Below, in pieces: positions 31,796-43,560 of a stretch of 44,858 nucleotides of DNA. A program made the position numbers and the translations under genes. Below the pieces are notes generated by a model. That model saw only the letters and a program-made list of their open reading frames with translations. It searched no databases and was not told where the DNA came from. Each line of letters begins with the position of its first letter. The first letter of the stretch is position 1. Origin of the DNA: Priapulus caudatus (Eukaryota > Priapulida > Priapulimorpha > Priapulimorphida > Priapulidae); contig NW_014578928.1 in assembly GCF_000485595.1 (NCBI RefSeq), positions 5,387-50,244 on the forward strand, given 5' to 3'.

Positions 31796-33215
31796 CACTC
31801 CTCTCCCTCTATCTCTATCTCTCTGTCTCTCCTCCTCCTCTCTCTCTCCTCTCTCATCTCTCTCTCGGTATCTCTCTCTCTCTCTCCTCTCTTCTTCTCT
31901 CGTCTCTCTCGTCTTCTCGTCTCTCTCTCTCTCTCTCGTCCTTCCTCCTCGCCTATCTGTCTCTCCTCCCCCTCCTCTGTCTCTCCCCTCTCCTCCCCTC
32001 TCTCTCTCTCATCTTCTCTGCGTCTGCCTCTTGTCTCTCACTTCCTTTCGCCTCTCTCTCTTCTCGATCTCTCTGTCTTACGGTCTCCCTCCGATCACTG
32101 CCTCTAACTCTCTCTCTCTCTCTCTCGCTATGCTCTCCTGTCCTCTCCGCCTCTCTCTCTTCTTCTGCTCCCTCCCTCCTCTCCCCTATCTCTCTCTCTC
32201 TCGTCTCTCTCTCTCTCTGTCTCTCCTCCTCCCTTTCCTCTCTCTCATGTCTCCCCTCCTCCCCCTCCGCATCATCTCTGCTCTCTGTCTCTCCTCCTCC
32301 CGCTCTCTGCTCCTCTGCGTTCATATTACCTCTCGTGTCTGTCTCATTCCTCCCTCCTCTCTAAACTCTGTCTCTCCTCCTCCCCCTCTCTCTCTCTCTC
32401 ATCTCTCTCTCTGATCTCTCCTCCCTCCCTCTCCTCTCTGGCTTCTCCTCTTCTCTCCTCTCTCTCCCGCTTCACCCTCCCTCCTACCATCTGTCTCCCT
32501 TAACTCTCCCTCCCTCTCTCTCTCTCTCTCTGTCTCTCCTCTTCCTTCCCTTCTGTTTCTCCATCCTCCCTCTCTCTCTGCTCTCTCTTCTCCTCCTCAC
32601 CTCTCTTCGCCTCTCTCTCTCTCCTCTCCATCCTTCTCTCGCTCTCTTCCTCCTCCTCCTCCTCTCCTCTCTGTCTCTCCGGGTCTCCTGCTCCCACTCT
32701 CTCTCTCTCTCTTGTCTCTCCCCTCTCTTCCTCCCTCTCTCTCTCTCTCTCCGTCTTCCTCTCTCTCTCCTCCCCCCCTCTCTCTCTCTCCTCTGTCCTC
32801 TTCTCATCCTCCCTCTCTCTCTGTCTCTCCTCCTCGTTCATCTTCTCCCAATCTCTCTCCTCCTTCCCTATCTGTCTCTCTTCCCTCCTACCCTCTGTCT
32901 CTCCTCTCCGTCCTCCCTCCCTCTGCCTCTCCTCCCCGTCCTCCCTCCCTCTGCCTCTCCTCCCCGTCCTCCCTCCCTCTCATCTTCCTCCTCTCTCTCC
33001 CGCCCTCCTCCGGCCTCTCGCTCGTCCTTTCTCGCATGTCTCTTCGCTCCTCTCTCTCTCTCCTTTTCTACTATTCTCTCTGTCTCTCCTGCCTCTCCTC
33101 CATCCCTCCTCTCTCCTCTCTCTACTCTCTCTCTCTCTGCCTTTTCCTGCCCTCCTCTACTTCATCATTCGCTCTCATCCACTCGCTCACCTCCTCACTC
33201 CTACTCAACACTGCA
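31796..33215. repeat. 1.4-kb polypyrimidine tract (CT-rich low complexity)
   Basis: Almost pure C/T on the plus strand: (CT)n, CTCCTCC and CTGTCTCTCC units, and three 29-bp repeats of a CCTCCCCGTCCTCC motif near 32905-32985. The strand asymmetry could form triplex DNA. The long Arg/Glu-rich and Ser/Pro/Leu-rich frames here are artefacts of composition. Confidence 0.9.
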
Positions 33216-34038
33216 GACAACTACGCACTTACGGCTCTCTACCAGATTAGCACTAAATAAAACAAGTCTTGAAAACACACACTATGTCTATATGGCACTA
33301 AATCACGATGAAAAACTAGATTCCAAGAAGAACTTTCTTATGCAGAACAACAAGTTTTGCTTAGAAAAGTCACGTAAAACATACACACGATGCAATACGT
33401 GGGGTGGAGGTAGTGTAGTGGTAGTTCTGTGTTGCGGTGCGTCGTGCAGGGTGCGTCGTGCCGTGTGCTGTGTGAGAGAGATCCCTCAATTAACCGCATT
33501 GTTTACTATCATACTATGCTTCCAACATGGCGGCGCATCCGAGCACTTGGTAAAAACGGGATGTGACTGCAAGGGGTCTATTCTTTTCTTTAGAGAATTC
33601 TTTTCTTAACGGAAAAAATAATGCACTAAATGGATTAAATTTAATTAAATCGATATACCATTCTTTTCCTATAATTCCTCGGCTTGCTTCAGTACAACTG
33701 GTTGCAGATGGGAACTGTCAGTCCCACCTCGACATGGTGAGAAATAGTCAACTGCGGCGTTGAGTGCCATCTAACTCGGAAACGAATGATGGCTGTCGTT
33801 TGTACTGTTTGTGTTACACACAAAGAAATTAATAGTATTAGTTAGATTAGTGTCTCTATATATTTCTGTGGTTACACAGCGTGTGGCCGTACTCTGTACG
33901 TTTAATAAGCTCGGCCGATGCTTATAAACAGCAAGCAGCTCTGTGTGTTGAACAGCGTATGAAGTGTAAGACTTGTAGTACTACTAGTACTACTAGTTGT
34001 AAGTTAGCGGACAACCCACATCCACTCACAGTCACAGG
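33216..34038. other. Non-coding sequence between the CT tract and the foldback pair
   Basis: I see no gene. CCAACATGGCGGCGCATCC at about 33523-33541 is YY1-like but has no clear gene behind it. TAGTACTACTAGTACTACTAG runs lie at about 33976-33998. Confidence 0.4.
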
Positions 34039-35650
34039 CACAGGCACTTGAAACGTTTCAATAAAATATAAATGCTAAATAAATACGAAATCTAATACTA
34101 GTACTACAAAATTCTTAATGTTTCTATACTCTCTTTCACCTATTATTGCCGACAGTTTCCTGTCAATTCCGTGTAAATGTTCTATGCACACGCACTACCG
34201 CCGCCATTGCTGACTGTGCACAGTGACTGTTAATAATAATATATATAGCATGTAGGAAAGCGCTCGACTCCAATCCGCTCGACACTTGGTGAATTTCACA
34301 GTGATTACAGCACAAAGACAACCATTCTACTCCATCTTTGTTTCAATTGTAACAAGGCGTGGCTGTTGCCTCCACCTACCCAGGTCCTCGGTCCGGCTGC
34401 GGGAGAGTTTCCTCCCACGGTAGTTGAGGGTAGCGTCGATTACAAACAAGAACACAGGATTCTATGATTCAATCTACGTGCGTATATTATTAAAAACCTC
34501 TGACAGACCGCGTACAATAATACAATGCTGGGAGAGCCGATTCGTATATATATCGGCTCTTCTCGCGCGTCGCGTACAAAACGTATAATAGTTACCTGCG
34601 CGTGATCATTCGGCGGTGTCAGATCTCGGGAGATAGAGCGTAGGAGAGGGAACAGATACTAGGAAAATGGAAGACGTAGGAGATGGAGAAAAGAGAGCCT
34701 ACGTGGCAGAAAGAGGAGACCCGAGTGTGTCACGACACGTCACGCGTCCCGTTTCGCGACGGCAGCCATAAAATCGTAGGACCGGTAAAGCCATAAAGGT
34801 CCGCTCTACTATGCAAATTGCCCTTTTTTATGATCGCCGAACATCAAGAGATTTGCCGACGCAAGGTCGTTTATCAAATCGACTTGTTTTTGGAATGGCA
34901 AGCGTCTATACTACATAATTTCAACAACAGTGATCACTTGTTAGAAATATAGACTGTCTCTGTTCGTAACCGAACTCGCTCACGCGAAATCGCAATAACA
35001 CTGTCGAAATTCGAGCATTCGCTAACGTTGCGCGGTCAATGTAAATGTCTGCCGGAATCAGGAAACACCTAGCGGCGCTATTGCGTCATTTGTGCGCCGC
35101 AATGCTGGAATGTTTTTGCAATGCTCCAATGGCGAGGCTCGTACGGGAGGTTGAAAGCAGCGCGGTTGTATCCCAAAATGCAATGCTCCGCCTATAGCCA
35201 TATACTTGCAGACATTTACATTGACCGCGCAACGTTCGCGAACGCTCGAATTTTGCCAGTGTTATTGCGATATCGCGTGACAGAGTTCGGTTACGAACAG
35301 AGACAGTCTATATTTCTAACAAGTGATCACTGTTGTTGAAAATTAAAACAAAGATGGAGTAGAATGGTTGTGTCTTTGTGCTGTAATCACTGTGAAATTC
35401 ACCGAGTGTCGAGCGGATTGGAGTCGAGCGCTTTCCTACCTGCTATATATATTAACAGTCACTGTGCACAGTCAGCAATGGCGGCGGTAGTGTGTGTGCA
35501 TATATAGCATTTACACGGCATTGACAGGAAACTGTCGGCAATAATAGGTGAAAGAGAGTATAGAAACATTAAAAATTTTGTAGTACTACTACTAGTGTTA
35601 GATTTCGTATTTGTTTAGCATTATATTTTATTGAAACGTTTCAAGTGCCT
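34039..35650. mobile_element. Foldback element 1 (long inverted arms, central loop)
   Basis: The ends are CACAGGCACTTGAAACG and its complement; arms read outward-in through AATAAAATATAA, CCTATTATTGCCGACAG, the GCCGCCATTG motif and CTACTCCATCTTTG. The right arm is 35207-35650. The left arm (34039-35052) is interrupted by an insert at about 34349-34917. The loop is 35053-35206. There is no coding sequence. Confidence 0.8.
34349..34917. other. ~570-bp insert in the left arm of foldback element 1
   Basis: This sequence is absent from the other three arms. It contains a small hairpin (GAGCCGAT...ATCGGCTC, about 34532-34559). No coding sequence, clear TIR or target duplication was identified. Confidence 0.5.
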
Positions 35651-35851
35651 ATGCTCACAGGCACTTGAAGCGTTTCAATAAAATATAATCATAATGCTAA
35701 ATAAATACGAAATCTATAACTAGTACTACAAAATTCTTAATGTTTCTATACTTTCTTTCACCTATTATTGCGGGCAGTTTCATGTAAATTCCGTGTAAAT
35801 GCTCTATGCACACACACTAACCGGCCGCCATTGCCAATGGTGCACAGTGAC

Positions 35852-36129
35852 GCTCATAGGGTCTATGTTCCCCAGGGTACTGCCGGAACGTACCCTGGGT
35901 ACGGTCCGGTATACCGGAGCGTACCCTGGTCACTATTTGATATGGTTAGGGTTAGGATTAGGGTTAGAGTTGGGGTTAGGGAGTAGGCGTAGACGACTCT
36001 GTAGACTCGTTAGTGGAGTAGGCGAGGTACGGTCCGGCATATTAGATAGTACCAGGCTACGTTCCGGTATACCGGACTGTACCCAGGGTATGTTTCGGCA
36101 GTACCCCGGGGGACATAGACCCTCTCAGC
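35852..36129. mobile_element. TIR element with TTAGGG-like interior and 9-bp target duplication
   Basis: CACAGTGAC is duplicated at 35843-35851 and 36130-36138. Inverted arms of about 75 bp start GCTCATAGGGTCTATGT and include GGTACTGCCGGAAC and CCGGTATACCGG. The centre is GGTTAGGGTTAGGATTAGGG. The sister arms of the foldback elements lack it, which gives the empty site. Confidence 0.85.
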
Positions 36130-36409
36130 CACAGTGACACTGACAGTTAAATATATAGTAAGTAGGAAAGTGCTCGACTCAATTCCGCTCGACGCTCGAT
36201 GGATTTCACACGATTACAACACAAGGACACAACCATTCTACTCCATCTTTGTTTCAATTTCAACAGCAGTGTTCACTTGTTAGAAATACAGACTGTCTCT
36301 GTTCGTAACCGAGCTCTGTCACGCGAAATCACAAAAACTGGTGAAATTCAAGCGTTCGCTAACATTGCGCAGTCAATGTAAATGTCTGCAAGTACATGGC
36401 TATAGGCGG

Positions 36410-36427
36410 CGCATTGCATTTTGGGAA
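36410..36427 (-). promoter_or_regulatory. SBS/ZNF143-like motif in the foldback loop
   Basis: The minus strand reads TTCCCAAAATGCAATGCG, close to the vertebrate SBS (ZNF143/Staf) consensus TTCCCARMATGC. A variant (ATCCCAAAATGCAATGC) is in the loop of element 1 on the plus strand at about 35170-35187. Motif match only. Confidence 0.35.
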
Positions 36428-36990
36428 ACTACCACGCTGCTTTCCAACTCCCGTACGAGCCTCGCCATTGGAGTGTTGCAAAAACGTTGCAGCGTTGCTG
36501 CGCAAGAATGACGTCACGAATAGCGCTGCTAGGTGTTTCCTGATTCCGGCAGACATTTATATTGACTGCGCAACGTTAGCGAACGCTCGAATTTTGCCAG
36601 TGTTTTTGTGATTTCGCGTGACAGAGCTCGGTTACGAACAGAGACAGTCTGTATTTCTAACAAGTGAACACTGCTGTTGAAATTGAAACAAAGATGGAGT
36701 AGAATGGTCGTGTCTTTGTGTTGTAATCGTGTGAAATCCATCGAGCATCGAGCGGATTTGATTCGAGCGCTTTCCTACCTGCTATATATTTAACTGTCAC
36801 TGTGCACCATTGGCAATGGCGGCCGGTTAGTGTGTGTGCATAGAGCATTTACACGGAATTTACAGGAAACTGTCGGCAATAATAGATGAAAGAGAGTTTA
36901 GAAACATTAAGAATTTTGTAGTACTAGTATTAGATTTCGTATTTATTTAGCATTATATTTTATTGAAACGCTTCAAGTACCTGTGCATCC

Positions 36991-37128
36991 ACTGGCAGCA
37001 AGAACAAGTCCGCACCTGCAGCTACAGCACACACGCATCTGTTGACTATCTATAACAACGTTATTATATATAGTCAATAGATGCGTGTGCTCTGTAGCTG
37101 CATGTGCACCCTTGTTCTTGCTGCCAGT
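36991..37128. repeat. 138-bp hairpin (small foldback)
   Basis: ACTGGCAGCAAGAACAAG at the left and CTTGTTCTTGCTGCCAGT at the right are exact complements. Arms of about 60 bp continue through GCACACGCATCT and AGATGCGTGTGC around an AT-rich loop. It could be a MITE or a hairpin RNA precursor. Confidence 0.75.
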
Positions 37129-37640
37129 GCCCACGTACATCGTGCACTTAATTGTCTTGGGACCCGTGTACTGGGTTTTTCGCGGGGAAATTTTCCTTTG
37201 ACGTATTTACTGCTGAGTGACTGTTTATAGGCGCTCGTAACACGTTATTGGGCCATCAATGTGTAGAGACTAGGTAAAAACTTAAGGCAAGTAATATGAA
37301 CGCACGTTCACAAATCTACCGCTTTATTACACTTCTACTGTTGTGCCACTGTATATATCAACTTGCTTTTACAAAAACTCACGTAGAACTATCGGTTCAT
37401 GCATATATTGCTGACCCATATTTAAAACGCAGTGCATATTTAACCGTTAGATACAATAATGTAACCCAACACAAGAGTAGGGTTACAACGCGAGCCTATT
37501 CTTTTCTTTGGAGGAGCCAGGGCCGTACGCAGCAGGGGGGGGGGCAGCAGGGGCAGTTGTCCCCCCTAGAGATTTTTCACTTGTTTTCGGCGACCTACAT
37601 ACTTCTTGGTCAAGCGTGATTCCGAAGCCTTGCACTCTAT
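37129..37640. other. Repeat remnants
   Basis: 37445-37499 repeats the outer end of the complex inverted repeat and its flank (TTAGATACAATAA, CCCAACACAAGAGTA, CGCGAGCCTAT; compare 22894-22947). It is followed by a hAT-like start (CAGGGCCGTACGCAGCAGG) and a G run at about 37520-37540. An open frame from 37296 with a hydrophobic stretch runs into these repeats and is not credible as a gene. Confidence 0.5.
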
Positions 37641-39480
37641 CACCTCAATCCAATATGAAGAATTGTAGATTACCTATGCTCAATTAAGTATGTTGAAAGA
37701 TCTGAGCTTCCGAACTTATGGTGGCAGTTTCACTGGGGACAAGTGCGCTCAAACTTGTGGTTTGATTGTTACTTTTAGTGACATGCGTTAGGCTGCATAC
37801 ACGTGAGATAGACGGTTTGAGTGTACGCTTTGGATAGGTACTTTCGTGCTGCTGTTTTAGACACGGAGACTAGAGCTATTTATGTTAGGAGAAGTTTGGG
37901 CTACTTGTGTTTTTGTAAGCTGCCTTATTTTTCATTAGCGCGGAAACGCATTCATGAATAGTCGCGACATCATATCTATAACGAACACAAGGAATCGAAC
38001 GTTGGGACAGGACTACAAACTACATATCTTTAAATACGAGCTAATTGCTTAAAGTTATATGAGGCTGAGGATGACAAAATGTAGCTTAGATTATAGTTAT
38101 AGAGGAGGCTGAGTTTAATGTGTTGATTTACAGTTACCGACATTATGCATGGGCACAAGGCCATATTGGATTTCTGGCAGTCGGAAGCATGGGTAGGGTT
38201 TGTGCAATCCATGTCAAGATCAATTGGCTTAGTGTCGAAAACATGGGTGCTAGACACACGAATGAATCTTGATGTGCATTAGCTAAGGAAGATATTCTTG
38301 ATTTTAGGTGAATTTGAACCTAACCTTAAGTATGCCTAATTAGGCCCGATTAATCGCAAAGAATGCTTTTACACACTATTGGCATAATTTAGCATCTGCG
38401 CAGTTTCTGCAGGTCCCTATGGGACGTGTATATTGGCATTTGTCCACATATCAAACCTTAATATGTAGTCTTTTTTGTTGGATTAACTTGTTCTCGATCA
38501 TTTCTAGGTTCAGGATTGAATGAATCACATTAGGGGTGGCTAGTAGACCTATAATTCCTTTATTCATTCCACATACACAAAATGAGCAAAATCGTCGTTC
38601 GGAACCTGAAGCTGACTAAGTGGCAATGTCATTTTTTGCCAAAGAAATTGCCGTTGGCTTTCACAAAATGTTACCGTTTCGACTTTGGCGTTGCTCCATA
38701 TAAATACGGACGTTCAATATGGCGAGCGGCATAAGCGAGTAAGCATAGCTATTTAACCTATGTTCATAACATTGGGTCAAACGGTCCTGAGTTATCGTTG
38801 ACCCGTGAGCCAAATGTTGACAGATGGACGACGGATCGGACGTACGATCGGACCATGGCAATAGCTTCAGCTTGACACTGTCAAGGTGAGCTAAAAAAGT
38901 TTCAATGTAGATGCCGGGCTGGTTAGAGATGAATTGTCGCTATATATGTTTCATCATTTTTCTAACTCATATACTGACTTTTCATCATAAATTGATGTTA
39001 AGGCCTACTGTTAAAACGGTTGGTATTCAAGTTAAATTTTTTTTTAGGTGATACTTCTTTGAAGTGGGCGTTATTTTGTACGAGTATAAATTGAGCCAAT
39101 CATGGTTGGCCAGGTATATGTGCTTATAGGGATCTACGGTTTACTTAAGTCACTGTGTCATTTCAAGGTAATAAATTTCATCGGTGTAATTTTGCAACTT
39201 GTCATATGAATCAGACTCCTGTTTTCATTTTCATTATAGAACGGAAGCATTATTCTCTGGTCTTTCGAAATGAAGGAATAGGTATTGATATGCTGTTAAC
39301 TTAAGTGAGCAAGACTGTCTTGTCCGTTATATTCAGAATTTAAGGTGTCAGTTTGTTTATGCCACTATTTTTGAATGAAAAGAATTTTAAAGACGTAGGT
39401 TGTGCCTAAATAGACATGTACAATTGTGTTCATTGTCTAGTCGAGGGAGTTAGTGTCACAAGGATTTGATAATTAGACAA
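37641..39480. other. Non-coding sequence, nothing recognised
   Basis: No open frame with family resemblance, no RNA gene and no repeat shared within the window. Confidence 0.4.
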
Positions 39481-39529
39481 TTCTATAGTTGCCAGTGATG
39501 CAGTAGCTAGCGCTGTTTATGCTAATCGG

Positions 39530-40720
39530 TCGTACTCGCGGTGCCGTTTCCTGTGGTGGAGTGGTGGGATCTAGGCAACTCCTGTAATGTGTCCGCAAAT
39601 TTGTTCTACCATACACGCCGAAACAGTGGAAAGGCCACAGGGGACTGGTATCCAGTTGTAACTGATTCATCAAAGAGACCATGGTTCGTTGCGGATGGTT
39701 CTTTCGTATCATGAGATAGTCTTGGCCCACGAATGCAGCGGTTTACGTCTTTAACGTGTATTCCAGACGTAACAGATGGCAAGCTCCGGCCATCCGTACG
39801 TCACGTTTAGCAACAGAGCTTATTGTGCAACGACAGAATAGGTAAGCCTCATCCAATTTACCTACCCGCAGAGACCTGACAGGGCTGAAATAGAGAGCGC
39901 CACCTGTAACTAAATTAACTGCAGGCAAAAAATACACAGTAACCACTGCACTGGCATACGATTACAATGTATTAACATCTGACAGTCAGAATCATATCCG
40001 GAAAATGTACTACGATTTCACAGGAGCATCAACCTTCCTTCAGCCAAATTTAGCCTTTTCGAAATTTCACTGTGAATTGTAACCTCATCCATCCCGGCAT
40101 CGTTATAGATCTCTACTAGCAACCCGGCGTCAAGATTTCTTTCTAACCCAGTCAAACCAATCCATAGCTTTAACACCTTTTGCTGAGGTCAAAAAGTTAT
40201 CAGACACTTACTCTTTGCACATCAGTCGGAAAGCACATTCACTGGTCCTTTCAATAAAAGCGCCATAAAAATGCTAGGTCACCGCTGAAACAAAAAAGGT
40301 TTTTCAAGTCGCTGGGTTTACTGGAATCCGTCAGACCCAATGTCCTCCAGAAAATGTCGAAAATCTGCCCTTGCCCATTGACGCTTGACCTGTGATGCTC
40401 CAATTTGGCCACAGTGATGTCTCTTTCCTACCATGATGCTATACCACGACGGTAATACAGCAGCCTAGGTCAACCGTTTAGATTTGGTGCCGCAATCGCA
40501 TTTCCTCCCTATACTTAAAGTTAAGGAAGGGAATGTCCCCCTTCTTTTACACCTCTTGACCCTATTGACGGCTTTGACCCCCAGCTTCGACATCGCCAAT
40601 CGTTTTTTCGGATTACCTCCACGTCCCGAATATCGTGACCGTACGTCGAGCGTTAAGATTGTGCTAACTGTTGACCGAACGCACGGACGGCCGGACCACG
40701 CACGTCATGCGATTCTACAA
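39530..40720. repeat. Diverged duplicate, copy 1
   Basis: It shares, in the same order, GTGGTGGGATCTAG, ACACGCCGAAACAGTG, CTGCTAGGTCAC-like, CATTTCCTCC and TTCTTTTACACCTCT segments with 42270-43560, separated by diverged sequence. It is an old repeat or segmental duplicate with no clear coding sequence. Confidence 0.55.
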
Positions 40721-42269
40721 GCTGTCATCTGACTACTGTCAGATTAGAGCTAAAAACAGGGAAAAGATATAGCCATTGGAGCTTCACAGAGTTTTCATGA
40801 TGATAGTTATACAAGCTACAGCAGGCGTGCGACATTAACACGGAGTCCGGGTCAATATACCTCCCTGATTTTACTGTCGGACTCCCTGATTTGACATATG
40901 CCCGCAGTGCGTGTGACTCCTGAAAATTCCTACTATATACTAACCTAGCTCCGTTCCAGGACTGCGGCCTTGTGGGATTACCGTAATTTTCAGCAAATGT
41001 CCAGAGAAAATTCGCAGACCGGTGCAACTGCTATGAATCTTCCAAACTAGGCAGCATTGGTGACTTGTTAATATTCTTTTAGTTTTGACTTCAGAATGGC
41101 GGACTCCCCAATGTGACTAGCCCCGTTTCTCTCAAAAGTTAATTTATACCCCTGCCGTACAGTGTTAACCCTTGTCCAATTACGAAAATAAATGTTTAAC
41201 GTCTAGCGGAACTGTTCAGTAAATATCACTAATGAGCGCTATCTGGTTCATTTTTAATGGCTATGATATTTCAACGTATTAGGATGTCCATCGATGCCCA
41301 CTCCATCGATAAATCGGCGATGGATTTGCGTCGCGATATCGGATATCGAAATAAATCGAAAATAGCGATCCAATTTTTTTTTTTTTTTTTTTTTTTTTTG
41401 CTAAAATGCTAGCCAGCGGAGCATCGCTAGCGATTTTTGACTGAGCGCGCGCGGCCATTGATCGAAGTAGTCGCAGGGCGCATGCATACAGAGAACGATA
41501 CAAGTAACTGTGCGTGTTCTATTGATCTCTGTCGTAATCTGTCTCACTGCAGTTTCTCCTATACATATCTGTCTCCCTGTAAAAGCATGTCTGCCCTGCC
41601 TTCGGGCCATCCGCCGCGACGCCAGCTCCAACGGTTGATTCAGACCTAAATATATACTTCGCCCATCGTTGTATTTAAGTCACCGCGATGTATAAAATGC
41701 ATAGTTATCATAGTAGAGAACACAATACATGCGTTTACTGTAGCTTTCAACAGGCTCATCGATTTTATTACAATTATCTAACATGATCGAATCGGATCCG
41801 CACGGTATCGATAATATATCAGAAAAGTAAAAATACTAATTAGATCGTAATCCGATAATAACATTTTGATACCTTAATTTTCGACAGCCCTATAACTGTT
41901 TATATTTCTAGCATGCATGTATATCTCACTTGCTCGCTATTTTCGAGTACACCTACATTTGAATTGCCATTATACGTTGTCGAAACCCTTTTGAAGCACA
42001 CATAGGCTACCATAACTTTAAACCTATATCTACTTATATTTATAAGCTAAATAATCTTATATATATTTATTATTTAATTACATATATTATTACGAGACTA
42101 TCCATCATACATCATTTATATCATAAATAATTAGCCTTAACCGAAGGTTTTACTTTGTACGTACACTAGCGGAATCGGATACTCCTGCCGTATACTGTTC
42201 TAATCATTAGATACAATAATTCCATTCAAGTGCGGCATAGTGACTAGTCGCTGTCATTTCCTAGACGTC
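40721..42269. other. Non-coding sequence with a T29 homopolymer
   Basis: A run of about 28 T at 41371-41399 follows ATCG-rich sequence (TCGATAAATCGG, CGATATCGGATATCG). On the minus strand this is a poly-A, perhaps the tail of an old retroposon. No gene. Confidence 0.45.
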
Positions 42270-43560
42270 TACTGCGTGTGGACTCTTTCTGTGGTGAGTG
42301 GTGGGATCTAGTAATAGGTGGCCTGTAGTTCGCCTTAAGTATTGTGTTCACATACACGCCGAAACAGTGAATGCACAGGGATTGGTATCTAGGAATCTCT
42401 TCTCATTAGAGAATTGTTTCGTTTGGGTATATCTTGTTATCGAATAGTTGCCACGAGATGGCGGGCGTACGTTTTATTCATGTCGTGTCAGTGGATTAAA
42501 GAGGTGGAAGCTCTCTCTATCATGACTAGTAGACACAAACTATCTGCAAGACAAATAGTAAGCCACTCATCCATTTTAACCTATTCGCAATGCCACATTG
42601 CTCGGCAAATCTCAACTAGTTAGGAGCTGCGGCGATTGCATGTAAACCATTGAAGGTGCAGCGCAAAAGACTGGCCGGCAAGTGGCATACGTACATGTAA
42701 CTTCTATTGACATACGAGAATGCGCATATGAAATGTAACTACGCGATTTGAGTGATTGCATGGGCAACTCTTTCTAACCGCTTCAAATTTATGCTTTCTG
42801 AAAATTTCTTCAGTGACATCGTACTCCGTCATTACCTCCAGCTTTATGTCAACGGATCTTCTTGCCTAACCCTATCAAACCCGGCGTGCGGCCATGTTCC
42901 GCAATCTCTTTCCTAACAGCACTCTGTGTCGTGGCGTTCGGTCCGAATCAAATCCAAGATTAACCCTCCTCGGTGAGGGTCAGTAATGGTTATCCGAGGT
43001 TGCACATTATAATCTTGCATGTCAGCAGAATTTGATCCTGTTTGGTGGTGTGGCGATCATGTCATTGGTGCTCTCCCTTTAGATTGATTAAGTCATTTAA
43101 AACTGCTAGGTCACTGGCTGAATACTAAAGGGTTTTAATCAATACTCGTCTGTTTTGTCTGCGTCAGATTCGGGCTCATGCGTCTCCTTCCTAGAAAGAC
43201 GTCTTTTTATGGAAATATACTTTTTCGCTCGGCTGTGTCTCCTCACGTTTGCACCATTCTCGATCACTTGGTAGACGCTTTTCATGCTGCCGCAATTGTT
43301 CGGGCATCAGAGTGATTGCTTTTCCTACTGCATTCGATGTCTATACCTTTTTCTCTTATCTCTCCGGATCTATCACTGAAGTCCTAGGGCGAGCTGCCAT
43401 GTTAGCTTTGTGCCGGCAATTCTGGCATTTCCTCCACTATAGTCCGGTTAAGTTAAGAGGAAAATGTGTCCCGGCCGTTCTTCTTTTACACCTCTGACCT
43501 TTCGATCGTCTGTGACCCGCGCTGCAGTCTTCCGACGATGCTTGCAGACATTCGTTTGAC
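42270..43560. repeat. Diverged duplicate, copy 2
   Basis: Counterpart of 39530-40720 in the same orientation. No coding sequence. Confidence 0.55.

Larger units (their letters stand above)
35656..36985. mobile_element. Foldback element 2, directly abutting element 1, loop inverted
   Basis: It has the same ends and arms as element 1 and begins 6 bp after it. Its left arm carries a TTAGGG element (35852-36129). The loop (36391-36548) is in reverse orientation relative to the loop of element 1. Confidence 0.8.

Noticed and set aside
31953-32841. Arg/Glu-rich minus-strand frames of over 100 codons
   Set aside because: They are translations of a polypyrimidine low-complexity tract with no start context, domain or conservation.
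37296-37619. Open frame with a signal-peptide-like start
   Set aside because: It runs into repeat remnants and a G homopolymer; no family, no splice support.
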